Source: Tetracentron sinense
Lineage: Eukaryota > Streptophyta > Magnoliopsida > Trochodendrales > Trochodendraceae
Assembly: GCA_015143295.1 (NCBI GenBank)
Contig: CM026561.1
Location: forward strand, 36,584,875 to 36,648,874
Length of the DNA stretch: 64,000 nucleotides
Direction of reading: 5' to 3'
In this document: one piece after another, positions 1 through 11,700 of the stretch
Layout of the letters: each line of letters begins with the position of its first letter
How positions within the stretch are numbered: the stretch's first letter is position 1
Notes under the pieces: generated by a model
What the model saw: the letters and a program-made list of their open reading frames with translations, nothing else
Told to the model about the DNA's origin: nothing
Database searches by the model: none
Made by a program: the position numbers and the translations under genes

Positions 1-739
1 GTCATTGTAAAGGCCCCAGACTCACATGTTTGAAGATGCAGCCAGACGAGAAGCATCTTAGTGAAATCTTTCCTGAAAAGTTGGGTGCACTCCTAAAATT
101 TGTGTAGATCCCAAATATTAGGGATAGGGCATTGATGGTGTGATGATGATAATTTTGAGATCCCCCATCCCATCAAAAATGGTTTTCTTCATGTGGACTG
201 CGTCTTTGGCAAGATGCTAACCGTGGATTGATCATCTTATCATTCAAAATGGTTCTTAGCAAACATGTACCGATGATTTGGTCTTGCATTGAGAGTTTTC
301 TTCATAGCTATGTCACCATTTTCTGCGCACTTTAGGAGTCACATGTACAACCCTAAGATCCGTTTTGGGTATTCCTATTACTGGCCTACAAGGAGATTTT
401 TGGCAATCGTGGCAATATTGTGTGGACGATGTAACTCATGCCATTTGGTGCATTTGGAAGGAAAGGAATAGACTCAATTTTTGAAGACAAACTCAGAATT
501 TGTTAGCAAGTTGGTGACAAGGATTTCACTGTCCTTTTACCTTTGGCCTCTATAATTAAAGATTTCAAAGATCTAAGGATAGTTTACTTTTGTTGTAACT
601 GGGTCTCTTGTTTTCAATTTTGATATGCTTGTACAATTTAGGATTGTGTCCTTTTTCTTGGCCTGCTTTCCATTTTTCATAACAGGTTTGGACCTCCTTT
701 CCTCTTTTATTAATATAATTACACTTACCTATCAAAAAA
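1..739 (+). mobile_element. L1-type LINE, 3' end fragment
   Basis: Broken reading frames at about 180-490 resemble the C-terminal zinc-binding (zf-RVT) part of plant L1 polyproteins: a piece reading VFFMWTASLAK, a leucine-histidine stretch, then CIWKERNRLNFED at about 440-490. The fragment ends near 739 in a typical L1 3' tail (CTTACCTATCAAAAAAA). It carries frameshifts and is not functional. It lies in what must be a CHLD intron, since the first CHLD exons are further left. The left end is cut by the window. Confidence 0.65.
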
Positions 740-1016
740 AGTATTTTTAGTATATTTAAATTGATTTTAATAGAGAGAAATAATTTAATAACTATAACTA
801 ATCTGTTGGAGTCTCTCATCACTAATGGTTGGTTAATTAAATGAAATGGGATACCCACTATCTATTAATAATCAATGCATATGCATAATTTCAGATATTT
901 AAAACTATATTTTAACTACAAAAATTAATCTCAAAGGAGTGGTTGGTTTCACTATAAAAACTCAAAATTTGGTCTCAAAGATGAAAAAAAGGGGTGAATC
1001 TAGACTTTAAAACACT

Positions 1017-1488
1017 TGGATAACGAAGTGTTATTTCCTAGTCAGCATTTCTATACATGACTACTGCAATATATAATTTATATAACCAAGAAAGTGACAT
1101 TGTGGTACAAATGACATGAAATGTGCCAAAAGATTTTGGAAATGTATTGGGAAATAATGCAATTTTTATGCTGCAAGTAGGTTGCTGTCGATACTCAATA
1201 CCATAGAAACTGACTAATTTCATAGAAAAACCTTGGGAAACATGTTGATTTTTTGGATAACGAAGTGTTATATTCTGGTCAACATTTTTGTACATGTCTG
1301 GCAAGATATTTGTATAACCAAGAAGTAATATTTTGGTACGGACTACGGATGACACAAAATAAACCAAAAAATTAGGAAATGTATCGGGAAATATTATAAT
1401 TTTTATGCTGCTGGTAGTTGTGTCAATACCCATGGAAACTGATACATTTCTTAGAAAACATTAGGAATTATGTTGATTTTTTCTCTTT
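1017..1488. repeat. Tandem duplication, two copies of about 237 bp
   Basis: Copy one (1017-1253) and copy two (1254-about 1488) both begin TGGATAACGAAGTGTTAT and stay alignable to their ends with scattered substitutions and small indels. A minus-strand ORF across them is an artefact of the duplication. No coding function is seen. Confidence 0.75.
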
Positions 1489-1518
1489 ATCTAATTTGCT
1501 TCATTGTCCTTGTACATG

Positions 1519-1848
1519 GAGATCGTATCACAGTCAATTGCAATTGAACTCTCCCTGAGTTCAATCGCACCCACAAGTCAACACACATCCCTTTTAACCC
1601 ATATTAGCGGTGGTTAAGATTTACTGACCCTTAGGGTTCAACAATATAACCTTTTTTTTAAAAATATTTAACTCCGGTTAAGAATTAGGGTTAATATTTT
1701 TTTTCTCAAAACCCTTGTTATATTGTTGAACCCCAACTGTTAGTGAATCTTGACCACAGTTTATAGGGGTTAAAGAGGACATGTGTTGACCTATGGGTGC
1801 GATTGAACTCGGGGAGAGTTCAATCACAATTGACTGTGATCCAATCTC
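1519..1848. mobile_element. Mutator-type hairpin MITE (family 1), 9-bp TSD
   Basis: A 330-bp element with long inverted repeats: the left end GAGATCGTATCACAGTCAAT pairs with the reverse complement of the right end, GAGATTGGATCACAGTCAAT. It is flanked by the perfect 9-bp direct repeat TTGTACATG (1510-1518 and 1849-1857), the target-site length of Mutator-like elements. The inner part carries a core (GGTTAAGATTYACT..., GGGTTCAACAATATAAC) also found in MITEs with other ends elsewhere in this window. It has no coding capacity. Confidence 0.88.
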
Positions 1849-1857
1849 TTGTACATG

Positions 1858-2765
1858 ATTGCAGTAAGCTATTTTCAACCCACTAAACTATCTTTTTGCT
1901 TCCAAGAATCTTGTATGCCTTCTATGTCTTCATCTCTTCCACCATATTATTTTCCACGTACATTGTGCCCTTTCATGGTGAAGACTAGAAAGGAATTATG
2001 TGGAACAAAGAGAAAATTAAACATTCTATGGGATGGAGAAAAAAGCCGGATAAAATACAAAGTGACTAGTAGCGTGAGAAAAAATCTCCTATTATTCAAT
2101 GAGAAATATGTAAACCAACTTGAGGAGTTGTTGAAGAATCAATTCGAGCAATAAGAATTGGAGGAGCTAAGCATGCCTGATTCTGAGGTGACAACTGGAG
2201 GAAACACCGGCTCAGCATATTTTGTTTTTATTCTCTGCTGGTTCCAAGTCTACAACTATTCCAGCTGGCCCTGAAAATTAATATTGTCATCAGAGGGTAA
2301 AAACAACATGAGGACAGCAATCGATCAGTGGTGAGTCAAACAAAGGAACCAGAGGTCCAGAAGAATAATATGAGAACCCACTTCATTACTGTTCTGTCCT
2401 GGAAAGAGAATCGTGAGAAACGTTTATCCACATGTGCAGAAAATATGGACACATCCTCGAAAAAGAATGACACCCTGGCTCATACCTTTTCCCATCAGCA
2501 TAATTTTGCATTCTCACTTCTTTTGCGAGGTAGGGAGTCAAGAATCATTCGCTGGATGGATCAAGTTTATGTTACACACATTTTCAATAATAATGAAATA
2601 GGGATCATTTTTATGGTTTTCTCTTTTAGGTTCTACACCTAGCAGATTTGAATAATGTAAGACAAGATTTTGACTTGGAGTGCTAATTTTGACTTTTCCA
2701 ATTTGTGCAAAGACTGTCGTGTAACATTCTCTACAGATATTTAAGGGTTTGTTGTATTTTTGAAG
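1858..2765 (+). other. Intronic sequence upstream of the first visible CHLD exon
   Basis: No CHLD exon is recognisable here: I see no Walker A region and no plastid transit peptide. A 101-codon ORF (1849-2154) and a 104-codon ORF (2328-2642) have no similarity I recognise. The stretch ends at the AG acceptor at 2764-2765. Confidence 0.5.
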
Positions 2766-5700
2766 GTGGGAAGATGGACTAGCTGACCGAGTGGAATATG
2801 ATGCTGCTGGTAATGTTAAGACTCAGATTGTCCGATCTCCTTTTGTTCAGGTACTTTTCATGAAAGGAGTCTTCCATATTGAGACAATTTCTATTATTTT
2901 TCTTAATTATCCTAGTTACATTCGTGCTGCAGATTCCGCTTGGTGTCACAGAAGATAGACTTATTGGATCTGTTGATGTTGAGGAGTCTGTAAAAACTGG
3001 AACGACAGTGTTCCAGCCAGGACTTCTTGCTGAAGCTCATAGAGGTGTTTTATATGTTGATGAGATAAACCTTTTGGATGAGGGTATCAGTAATTTGCTT
3101 CTTAATGTCTTGACTGAGGGAGTTAATATCGTGGAAAGAGAGGGAATCAGCTTTAGGCACCCATGCAAGCCGCTTCTCATTGCTACTTATAACCCAGAGG
3201 AAGGTTCTGTACGTGAACACTTACTGGATCGTATTGCAATCAATATGAGGTAAACAAAATCTTTTAATTAAATATTTAATTTAGGCTTTTGGAAACAAGC
3301 ATGTTCGCATATGATCAGTAAGTTGACTTTGTTCCGATATATAGACTGATCTTGTTCACTCAAAAAACTTAATCCAAAAGCCCTTCCCCCCCTGCTGAGT
3401 TTCAGACAGTAAAGGAAGAAGTTACAGATGTTTGACTTCTCTAAATCTTACTGCTAATGACACACTTCTTCTGCAGTGCAGATGTTCCTATGAGTTTTGA
3501 TGACCGTGTCGCAGCTGTTGGTATTGCAACACAGTTTCAGGAACGTAGCAGAGAAATCTTTAAAATGGTTGAAGAAGAAACGGATTTTGCAAAGACTCAG
3601 GTAACTTTGCAATAATTTTTTTCAGCTTCGCTTTTGAATGTTTAGAAATCCCATTGGGCAAGATCATAAACTAACTCAAAATCATGATAACTTGAAAGCT
3701 CTCTTTTTAGCGATCATACTAGCATGCAACTGTAACAGCATGAGATTCAAAAACATGGTAATATTTTTAAATATATTGCAGTGTAAAGTGTGGTGGATGA
3801 GTCTGTCTAATATATATATATATATATATAGTGTTGTTAATGGTTAAGAGCTACTTACAATGAATAGTTGTTATTTTGGTGAAAGCTAGGGATATATCCT
3901 CTTTGATTGATCCATCAATCTAAAGTTGTATAATATCTTAAGTGGTTCTTTATTAACCAACTGTGCCATATTCTTTGGGCATTAATCCTATTATTACTTG
4001 TACATTTATTTCCCTTATTCCTAAGATTGGAGGTGCCCTAAAGCTTAGAGATTTTAGGCTCATAAATCTGGTGGGGAGTGTGTAAAATTCTGTCCAAGGT
4101 GTTGGCAACGAGACTCGAATCTCTGATGGAAATGATTATGATTATATCGCCACTTCAGGGTGCTTTTTTAAGCGGCAGGAAGATCCTAAATGGTATACTT
4201 ATTGCTAATGAATGTTTGGAGGAGAGAATTAGGATTGGCGATCTGGGTATTCTGTGCAAATTGGATTTAGAGAAAGCCGATGATCATGTAAATTGGGAGA
4301 TTTTAGGCTATTTGATGAGGGGAATGGGCTTCGGCATTAGATTGAGAGATTGGATGAGAGCCTGCCATGAGACTCCAACTTTCACAATTTTAGTGAACAA
4401 CTTCAGCAGGTTGTTTTAGAAGCTTCAGGGATTTGAGGCAAGGTGATTCCTCATCTTCATTCTTATATGTTATGGTGGTGGAGGCTTTAAGTAGAATGGT
4501 TCGGAGAATGGAAGATGGCCTCATGGAGGATTTACTGTGGGGAGAGAGGATTTGTCTGTTTCTCTCTTCTAATTTGCGAAGGATACCTCAATCTTATGTG
4601 ATTCCTCTTTTCTGCCGATCGGTTATCTGAGATGCCTTCTTAGATGCTTTGAGACAGTTTTTGGGCTTAAAGTGAATCTCTCTAAGAGTGAAATGTTCAA
4701 AGTTAGAGAAGTTCCCTCTTTGGAGCAATTAGCAGTTGTGATGGGATGTAGAATTGATAAGTTCCCTATAGCATGCCTCTTGGGACTGGGTTTGAAAATA
4801 AATCCGATTTGGAAGCTCTATATCTCTCAAAATGATGCAGAATTACTCTTTCAAATAGAACTCTAACAAGCATACCCACTTTATGTCTTTAATGACCATT
4901 CTAGTCTCCACGACAGACATATGAGAGAGAATTTAGAGAAACTTTTGTTGAATGATAAAGTGGATGCTAGGAAATATCGCTTAGTCTACGGAGGAAGTGT
5001 GTCGCCCCATTAGGGAGGGGGTTTGGGGGTGAGATTGTAGTGTGTAATGAACCATTCTCTTTTGGGTAAGTGGTTATAGAGGTATGAGGAAGAGTGGGAG
5101 AGTCTTTGGAGGAAGGTGATTGTGACCAAGTATGGGGTTGGGTTGGTGTGGGGTTCAAAAGAAGTCAGGAGACCTCGTGGGGTTAGGATGTGAAAAGAAA
5201 TTTTGGATGTAAGGACTTTGGGAAACATACTATCTTTAAAGTTGAGAAAGAGGAAGATGTTAGGTTCTAGGAGGATGTGTGTTGTGGGCAGAATACCTTG
5301 AGAATGGATTTTGGTAATTTATCTACTTGCATCTAATAAAAGTTGTCCGGTGAGTTCTTGTTCCGAATATAGAGATAACATTTTAGTTCGAACTCGTAGG
5401 CTGTGGTGGGGGTTGACTGATTGGGAAGTATAGAATTTTATTAATCTTATGACCCGTCTTAATTTGATTAGACCAAATACTTTTGTTAATTATTGGCTTT
5501 GGGAGAGTAAGAGTCGTTTCACTATGAAAACTTTTTTTATGCTAGTTTAGGCCGCCATTTTCATTTCAGATCTGTATGGAATCCATGTATTCCATCTAAG
5601 GTTGCATTCTTCCTTTGGACCTCTATCCTGAATAAATTTCTTACCACAGATCATTTAAAAGATAAGAGGTTTGAGGATGACAAATAGGTGTTTTATGTGC

Positions 5701-8700
5701 CTAGAAGAGGTGGAAACTGTAAATTATTTGTTGCTTCACCATTCTATTTTTTTTATCGGTGTTACTCCACTATTCTTTTGCTAGATGGTTTTGGAATCTA
5801 ATTCTATCTCGCTCAGGAACGCAATGTGTAGGTGCTTTATGTGCCTGGAAGAGGTGGAAACTATAAGGGGCCGTTTGGATGCACTTCCGTTTTTCTGTTT
5901 TTGTTTTCTGTTTTCGAATTTTTCAAGTAGAAAATATGTTTGGCATTACTAACTGTTACTTGTTTTAAAAAATAAAAAACAAAAAAACACGTTTGGGAAA
6001 TATGATGAATATAATAATGAGAAGCAATTCCAACCCATAGTGGTGGTGGTGGTGATGATGTTGGTGGTGGTTGAGTGGTGTTGGTGGTGGAGTGGTTGTG
6101 GTGGTGGTGGTGGTGAGTGGTAGTGAGTGGTGGTGGGGTGGTGGTGAGTGGTGGTGGGTGGTGAGTGGTGGTGGTGAGTGGAGTGGTGGTGATTGTGGTG
6201 GTGGTGGCGTTGGTGATGAAGTGGTTGTGGACCTGTGGTGGTGGTGAGTGGTAGTGAGTGGTGGTGGGTGGTGGTGGGTGGTGGGTGGTGGAGGTGATTG
6301 TGGTGGCGGTTGAGTGGTGTTGGTGGCGTTGGTGGTGGTGGAGTGGTTGTGGTGGTGGTGGTGAGTGGTGGGTGGGTGGTGGGTGGGTGGTGGTGATGGG
6401 TGGTGAGTGGTGGTGGTGGTGGTGGAGGAGGAGTGGTGTTGGTGGTGGAGTAGTGATGGTGTTAGAGTGGTGGTGCATAGTGGTTCTGTTTTTGTTTTTC
6501 ATTTCCAAAAACAGATGGAACAGAAATTTTTTGTTATCTTGATTTTCAAAAATTTTACTCCTAATTTTTAAAAACTTACCAAACATGTTTTGTGTAAAAA
6601 TTTCCAAATTTTTGTTTTTGAAAATAGAAAGCAGAAAACAGAAGTGCAACCAAACGGGACCTAAATTATTTGTTGCTTCACTATTCTATTTTTTTTATCG
6701 GTGTTACTTCACTGTTCTTTTGCTAGATGGTTTTGGAATCTATATATACATGAAAACTATATGAATATAAGTTTTGTCATGATTTTAATTGGGGAATCCT
6801 TGCTATGTAGCTTTCAGTGTTGTAACCTTAGGAAAGCTTCCTTTGATATTCCCATACAAGTCCCAAAAGGAGTTAAAATCATAATTTCAGATGAATATGG
6901 TAATTGATGTTTTCTCTGTACATACCAACAATTAGATGTAACTTCATTGGGTTGCGCATTCACTCTTGAGCTTGTTGAATCGGAATTGCAAAACATTTTC
7001 CTTTTTTGTTGTGTATTGCTATGATCTATCTTTCCCCTTCTATGGCGCTTTGTAACATCAAAAATGAAATCTATTGTTATGGTATCTAAGAAATGACAAT
7101 TTGCAAATCTTTTGGTGGTACAGATCATTTTGGCAAGGGAATACTTGAAGGATGTTAACATCAGCAGGGAACAGTTAAAGTACTTGGTTATGGAAGCACT
7201 ACGAGGTGGTTGCCAGGTTCATAATATGAAACTCTTCATTAATTTCTATTAGAATTTACATTGGATTCATATATTTTGTCTGATATATGGTTATTATATT
7301 TTTTGGTTAAATTACCTATTTCGGTTATTTCACAGAGCTTTTTGGTAATTACTAGTTACTTGCTTCAGAGGAAGTTTCATATTCTCCCAAGTTTGTCATC
7401 AGGGGCAGAGCCAGGGGAGCATGTGCCCCACTGAATGGAGGGCCGGGGGCAGCTGCTCCCTGAACTTTTGAAAAAAAAAAAGTATCTTTATACTTAGTTG
7501 TTTAATTATTTAATTAGGCATAATCATGCAACAAGGGGGCAGTTGCCCTCAAAAAAATTATACTATATTATATAATTATTTAATAAGACAGTCATGGGGA
7601 ATGGGCCCCCTGAACTTTTGGGAAAAAAATATATTTTATACTAAGTTGTTTAATTATGTAATTAGGCATAGCATGGGCAAGGGGGGCACTGTCCCCTAAA
7701 CTTCTAGAAACAAACTATATCTTTTATATCATGTTATATAATATTTAACAGGGCATAACCATGGAGCAAGAGAACAGCTGCCCCCATAAACAAGGAGAAA
7801 CAATACCGTATGATATGTACGAAATGTATGGATGATATGGTCCGTGAATTTAGTTGTCAAAAAAAAATCTGGGGCCTACGCCCCCAAACCCCCATCCCCC
7901 TGGACCAAAATATTTTGTACCCGCTTAATCATTCTCCACAAACCCATCCACAATTATTATCATTTTCAATCAACCATCAGACGCCCCCCTACTAGAAATC
8001 CTGGCTCAGCCCCTGTTTGCTATTATGATGTGTGCCATCTTATGAGGTTTCTTTATGTGGAGTTGTTATATGTAGGCATTTGTGTTCAGAAAGTTAGAAG
8101 CACCCTAATGGACTTATCTTTTCTGTTAAAAAACTAGAATTTATTTAACTGCCATTGCAGTGATAATTTCAAATTGAGAATAAACCAGAAGTCTGTAACC
8201 TTTGATAATCGAAAATGGGATAATTGATGTGCACATAACTTAAAAACATCGTAAAGATGACAACTGGACTTCCCATTGTGATTTTCATCCTTAATTGTTG
8301 CACATTTTGTTATATTTTAATTTATTTTACCATTTGATTGTAACTGATATTTGTAAGGTAACACTAACCGAACAGGTTCTGCTCGTTATATCTAGGCAAC
8401 AAGTATAAACCTATTAGAATTTTACTATGAATTGCAGGGACACAGAGCTGAGCTATATGCTGCCCGTGTAGCGAAATGTTTAGCTGCTCTAGAAGGGCGT
8501 GAAAAAGTCGGTGTGGATGACCTCAAGAAAGCTGTTAAGTATTTTCTGATACACAATGCCCACTCATTTAGATGTTTTAGTTTGTTTGAAGAATCATTAT
8601 GGGAATGCACCTATATGTTATATACTATTCTAGCATGGATGTATTGTAGATAAAGAAATCTCAATAAAAGTTCTCAATGTAACACTTGTCCGGAAAAATA

Positions 8701-11700
8701 TTGGTTATCCTGCTATTATTTACAACTTCTTCTGATCATTTCGAATCATAGAAAGCTATGGAATAATCACTTTGCTTTGGTGGAGGGAATTTATGAACAG
8801 AATGTACAGACGAGTTTCATTAAAGCAAAGTATTGGTGTTACTTAAAACTTTAATTAATCTTAGTCCGACTGTGTCATAAGCATAAGCATAAGCATAAGC
8901 ATAAGCATCATTCATGCTGGGTCAATATGAATGTTTCTACTTATTATTTCTCGTTTTCTGTTTGTGCCATCACTCAGTAGTATTTCTAGTATTATGTGAA
9001 ATATCTTGAAAGGTGTTGTACCAACTTCTTTCAACCCTCTCTGTTATAGATGGAAAATAATTTGGGTGATCAAGGAGCTCTTCTTAATTGATCAATACAT
9101 TGTATTTAAGAGTTAACAAAAGGCAACAAAATCCCTTGATTGTTCACTAGTAAACAGGAAGACAAATTTGACAAGTGTTTCCCAGTGATAGTGTGTAGAC
9201 ATTGGAGTCTTCTCCAATCTCCTCTTTCTTGACTTGGAGAGGTTTCACAGGATTGCACTTAACAATGTTCCTATATTAACATAGTTATTTCTACTTTAAC
9301 TCCAAGCTTTGTGAATGAGTCTCAGCCTTCTTGCCTGAGTGTCGAAAAACTTACATATAACTCTAAGAGTGAATCATCTGAAGTACATGCTTGTGGCTGA
9401 ATCTGGGCTGTCTCATCCCTGTTATGGCATTGCACAAGTCAAGTGCCAAGACCAAACTCTGAAATCTTGCTTAACTCTAGCGCAAGAAGTGAGAGCTCCA
9501 CACCCAATTCTTGAGATGGCTGCATTTGAGGCCACCATATGATGCATGCCAGATTGGCTAAAGGCAAAATATGATTGCTTTGTATTAAAGGGTTGATTGA
9601 CCTCAATAAATATTATATTTGATTGCTTTTGTAGACAGATATCAGATTACATGTCGTGGGCATGAAGATTCATCTTGAATTTTCATGAGAATCTAGAGTT
9701 CAATATAATATTGCATGAGGTGCATTTAAAGTTTGGTTGGACATGTGTTGGATGTCTAGGATTTTTAGGGTTGAAAAATTATTTGAGAGGAAGAGAGAGG
9801 GAAAAGTTCGGAAAATATGAGAGCAGTATATTTTTACCTGCTTTGTGAAAAAGAAGGTTATTTTTTTCCTCTTTTGAACTTCATTGCTTCAGTGCTATTA
9901 TGACTTTGAGATACCTTGAGGATCAAAAACACATCAATAAGCAACATAGTTATAGGTAGCTTGCATCAACAATCTTCGCACTGCGAATTGCAGGTTTTAT
10001 GATGGAAAACCTTTTGAATAGAACTGCAGTTCTTCAGGCTTCTCTTAACTTTGTATCCACCTAGTTGAAAGCTGTGGTAGTCATATATCTCAAGCTTCCC
10101 AAAGTTGCAAACTCAGTACCATGGTTTGCTATTTTAAGTTTTCAACCTACTAAATTTTCTCTCCCTTATCCTTTAATAGTGTATTCAGAGTTTCTGCTGT
10201 TCTCTTTAAGGAACAACTCTAAATTTACTTTTAGCCGTGCTTGATTCTTGATTTGACTTTTTGTTTTAATAGATTAATTGTATCCCTCAAGAGTTTTCAC
10301 TTTCTGTTTCTGTTCATGTAGGAATCTCGATAGATTAAACATGTCAAATACTGTGGTTTTATCGGTGAAACACATGAAATACGGTGGTTATTTCATTAGA
10401 TGCTTTTACCAACCAGGAGAGCACCAATTTAATTTATGTGTAGTGTGCATAACTGATTTTTGTTTTTACAAACGTACACCACATTTCCATTCTAATATTT
10501 TTGTTTGATGCAGGTAGAGCTGGTCATTCTTCCTCGTTCAATTATCAATGAGAATCCACAGGAACAGCAAAACCAGCCGCCTCCACCTCCACCACCCCCT
10601 CCACAAAATCAAGATTCTTCAGAGGAGCAGGATGAGGAGGAAGATCAAGAGGTGCATTGTTGTTGATCAAATTTTCAACTTGATATAAATCAACTGCATA
10701 ATATTTTTCCTACTTTGGTTGTTGGTCGAATTCACCATTTTTCTGGACATGCTCCTCAAGTGATGTCATAGTTTTTTATCTTTTATTCCAGATAAAATTT
10801 GAAAATCAAATTAGAAATTGCTAAAGATGTGATGGTTCTCTCTGTAACTAGGACGACAATGACGAAGAGAATGAACAACAGCAGGAACAAATCCCTGAGG
10901 AGTTTATATTTGATGCTGAAGGGGGTTTAGTAGATGAAAAACTTCTCTTCTTTGCACAACAAGCTCAGAGACGCCGAGGAAAAGCTGGGCGAGCCAAGAA
11001 TGTTATATTTTCAGAAGATAGGGGTCGATACATTAAGCCAATGCTTCCAAAGGTTTGGTTCTTCGTTTTTTTTTTTTTTTCCTTTAACAAAATATGCTTT
11101 CATGGAGCCCATGCATATCTCTTGAAGTCTTGATTGGCATAACCAAAACTTTATTTAGAAGTAAAGTTCATTCTAGTTTAATCTTATTTATGGTTTGTTC
11201 TCCATTGCAAGGTTCTAAATGTTGATATCGTCTGACATGTAGATATATCGCCGGATATATCATTTTCCAGAGATATGCCAAGCATCGAGGGAAAAATGGG
11301 AAAAAAATAGGGAAAACATAGAATTTTGCAGTAAAATTTCAATAAATGTTAAAATATATATTAACACATTTGAAGATAAAAATACAACAATGTACACAAG
11401 AGATGCAATTGGAAAGTGACAAAGATGTGCTCTGACGACAAATGTGTGATTGATTTATATTCACAACTTATAACTAACTTACACAAAATGTTTCATTCAT
11501 TCCTTAACAAATCATAAATTAATAGTTCATAAGATTCGAACAATAAAAATTTATAATCAAAGTTCCATACATAATAATAATCCAACTCACCCCAAGGACT
11601 ACATTCAAAACCAGGAGTTACGTGGAGGCTCGAAGTTATCTATGTCTTGACTAGGCTGGTGATAGCACTGGTTCTTCACATACGTACAATACTGTGCTCA

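Larger units (their letters stand above)
3960..6745 (+). mobile_element. L1-type LINE fragment with nested Harbinger MITE
   Basis: Frames at about 4020-4860 read as L1 reverse transcriptase: [20 protein letters not shown], then [55 protein letters not shown] and [13 protein letters not shown]. The F/YADD catalytic box expected between the last two is missing, and several frameshifts are present. Further on (5440-5860 and 6662-6745) come endonuclease-distal and zf-RVT pieces such as [10 protein letters not shown]. The fragment is inactive, lies in CHLD intron 3 in the gene's orientation, and is interrupted at 5867-6661 by a MITE. Confidence 0.8.

Noticed and set aside
1849..2154. 101-codon ORF considered as a gene fragment
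   Set aside because: It starts inside the MITE target duplication, and no family or exon borders are recognised.
1..2765. Search for the transit-peptide and Walker A exons of CHLD
   Set aside because: No matching sequence; a LINE, a tandem duplication and a MITE fill the region. These exons must be left of the window.
5861..6649. 262-codon minus-strand ORF rich in His, Pro and Thr, and the 94-codon Trp/Gly/Val ORF on the other strand
   Set aside because: Both are translations of the GTG array inside a MITE; no real protein family.
6814..7161. 115-codon minus-strand ORF
   Set aside because: It overlaps the antisense of a CHLD exon (7124-7216) and intron; a shadow frame.
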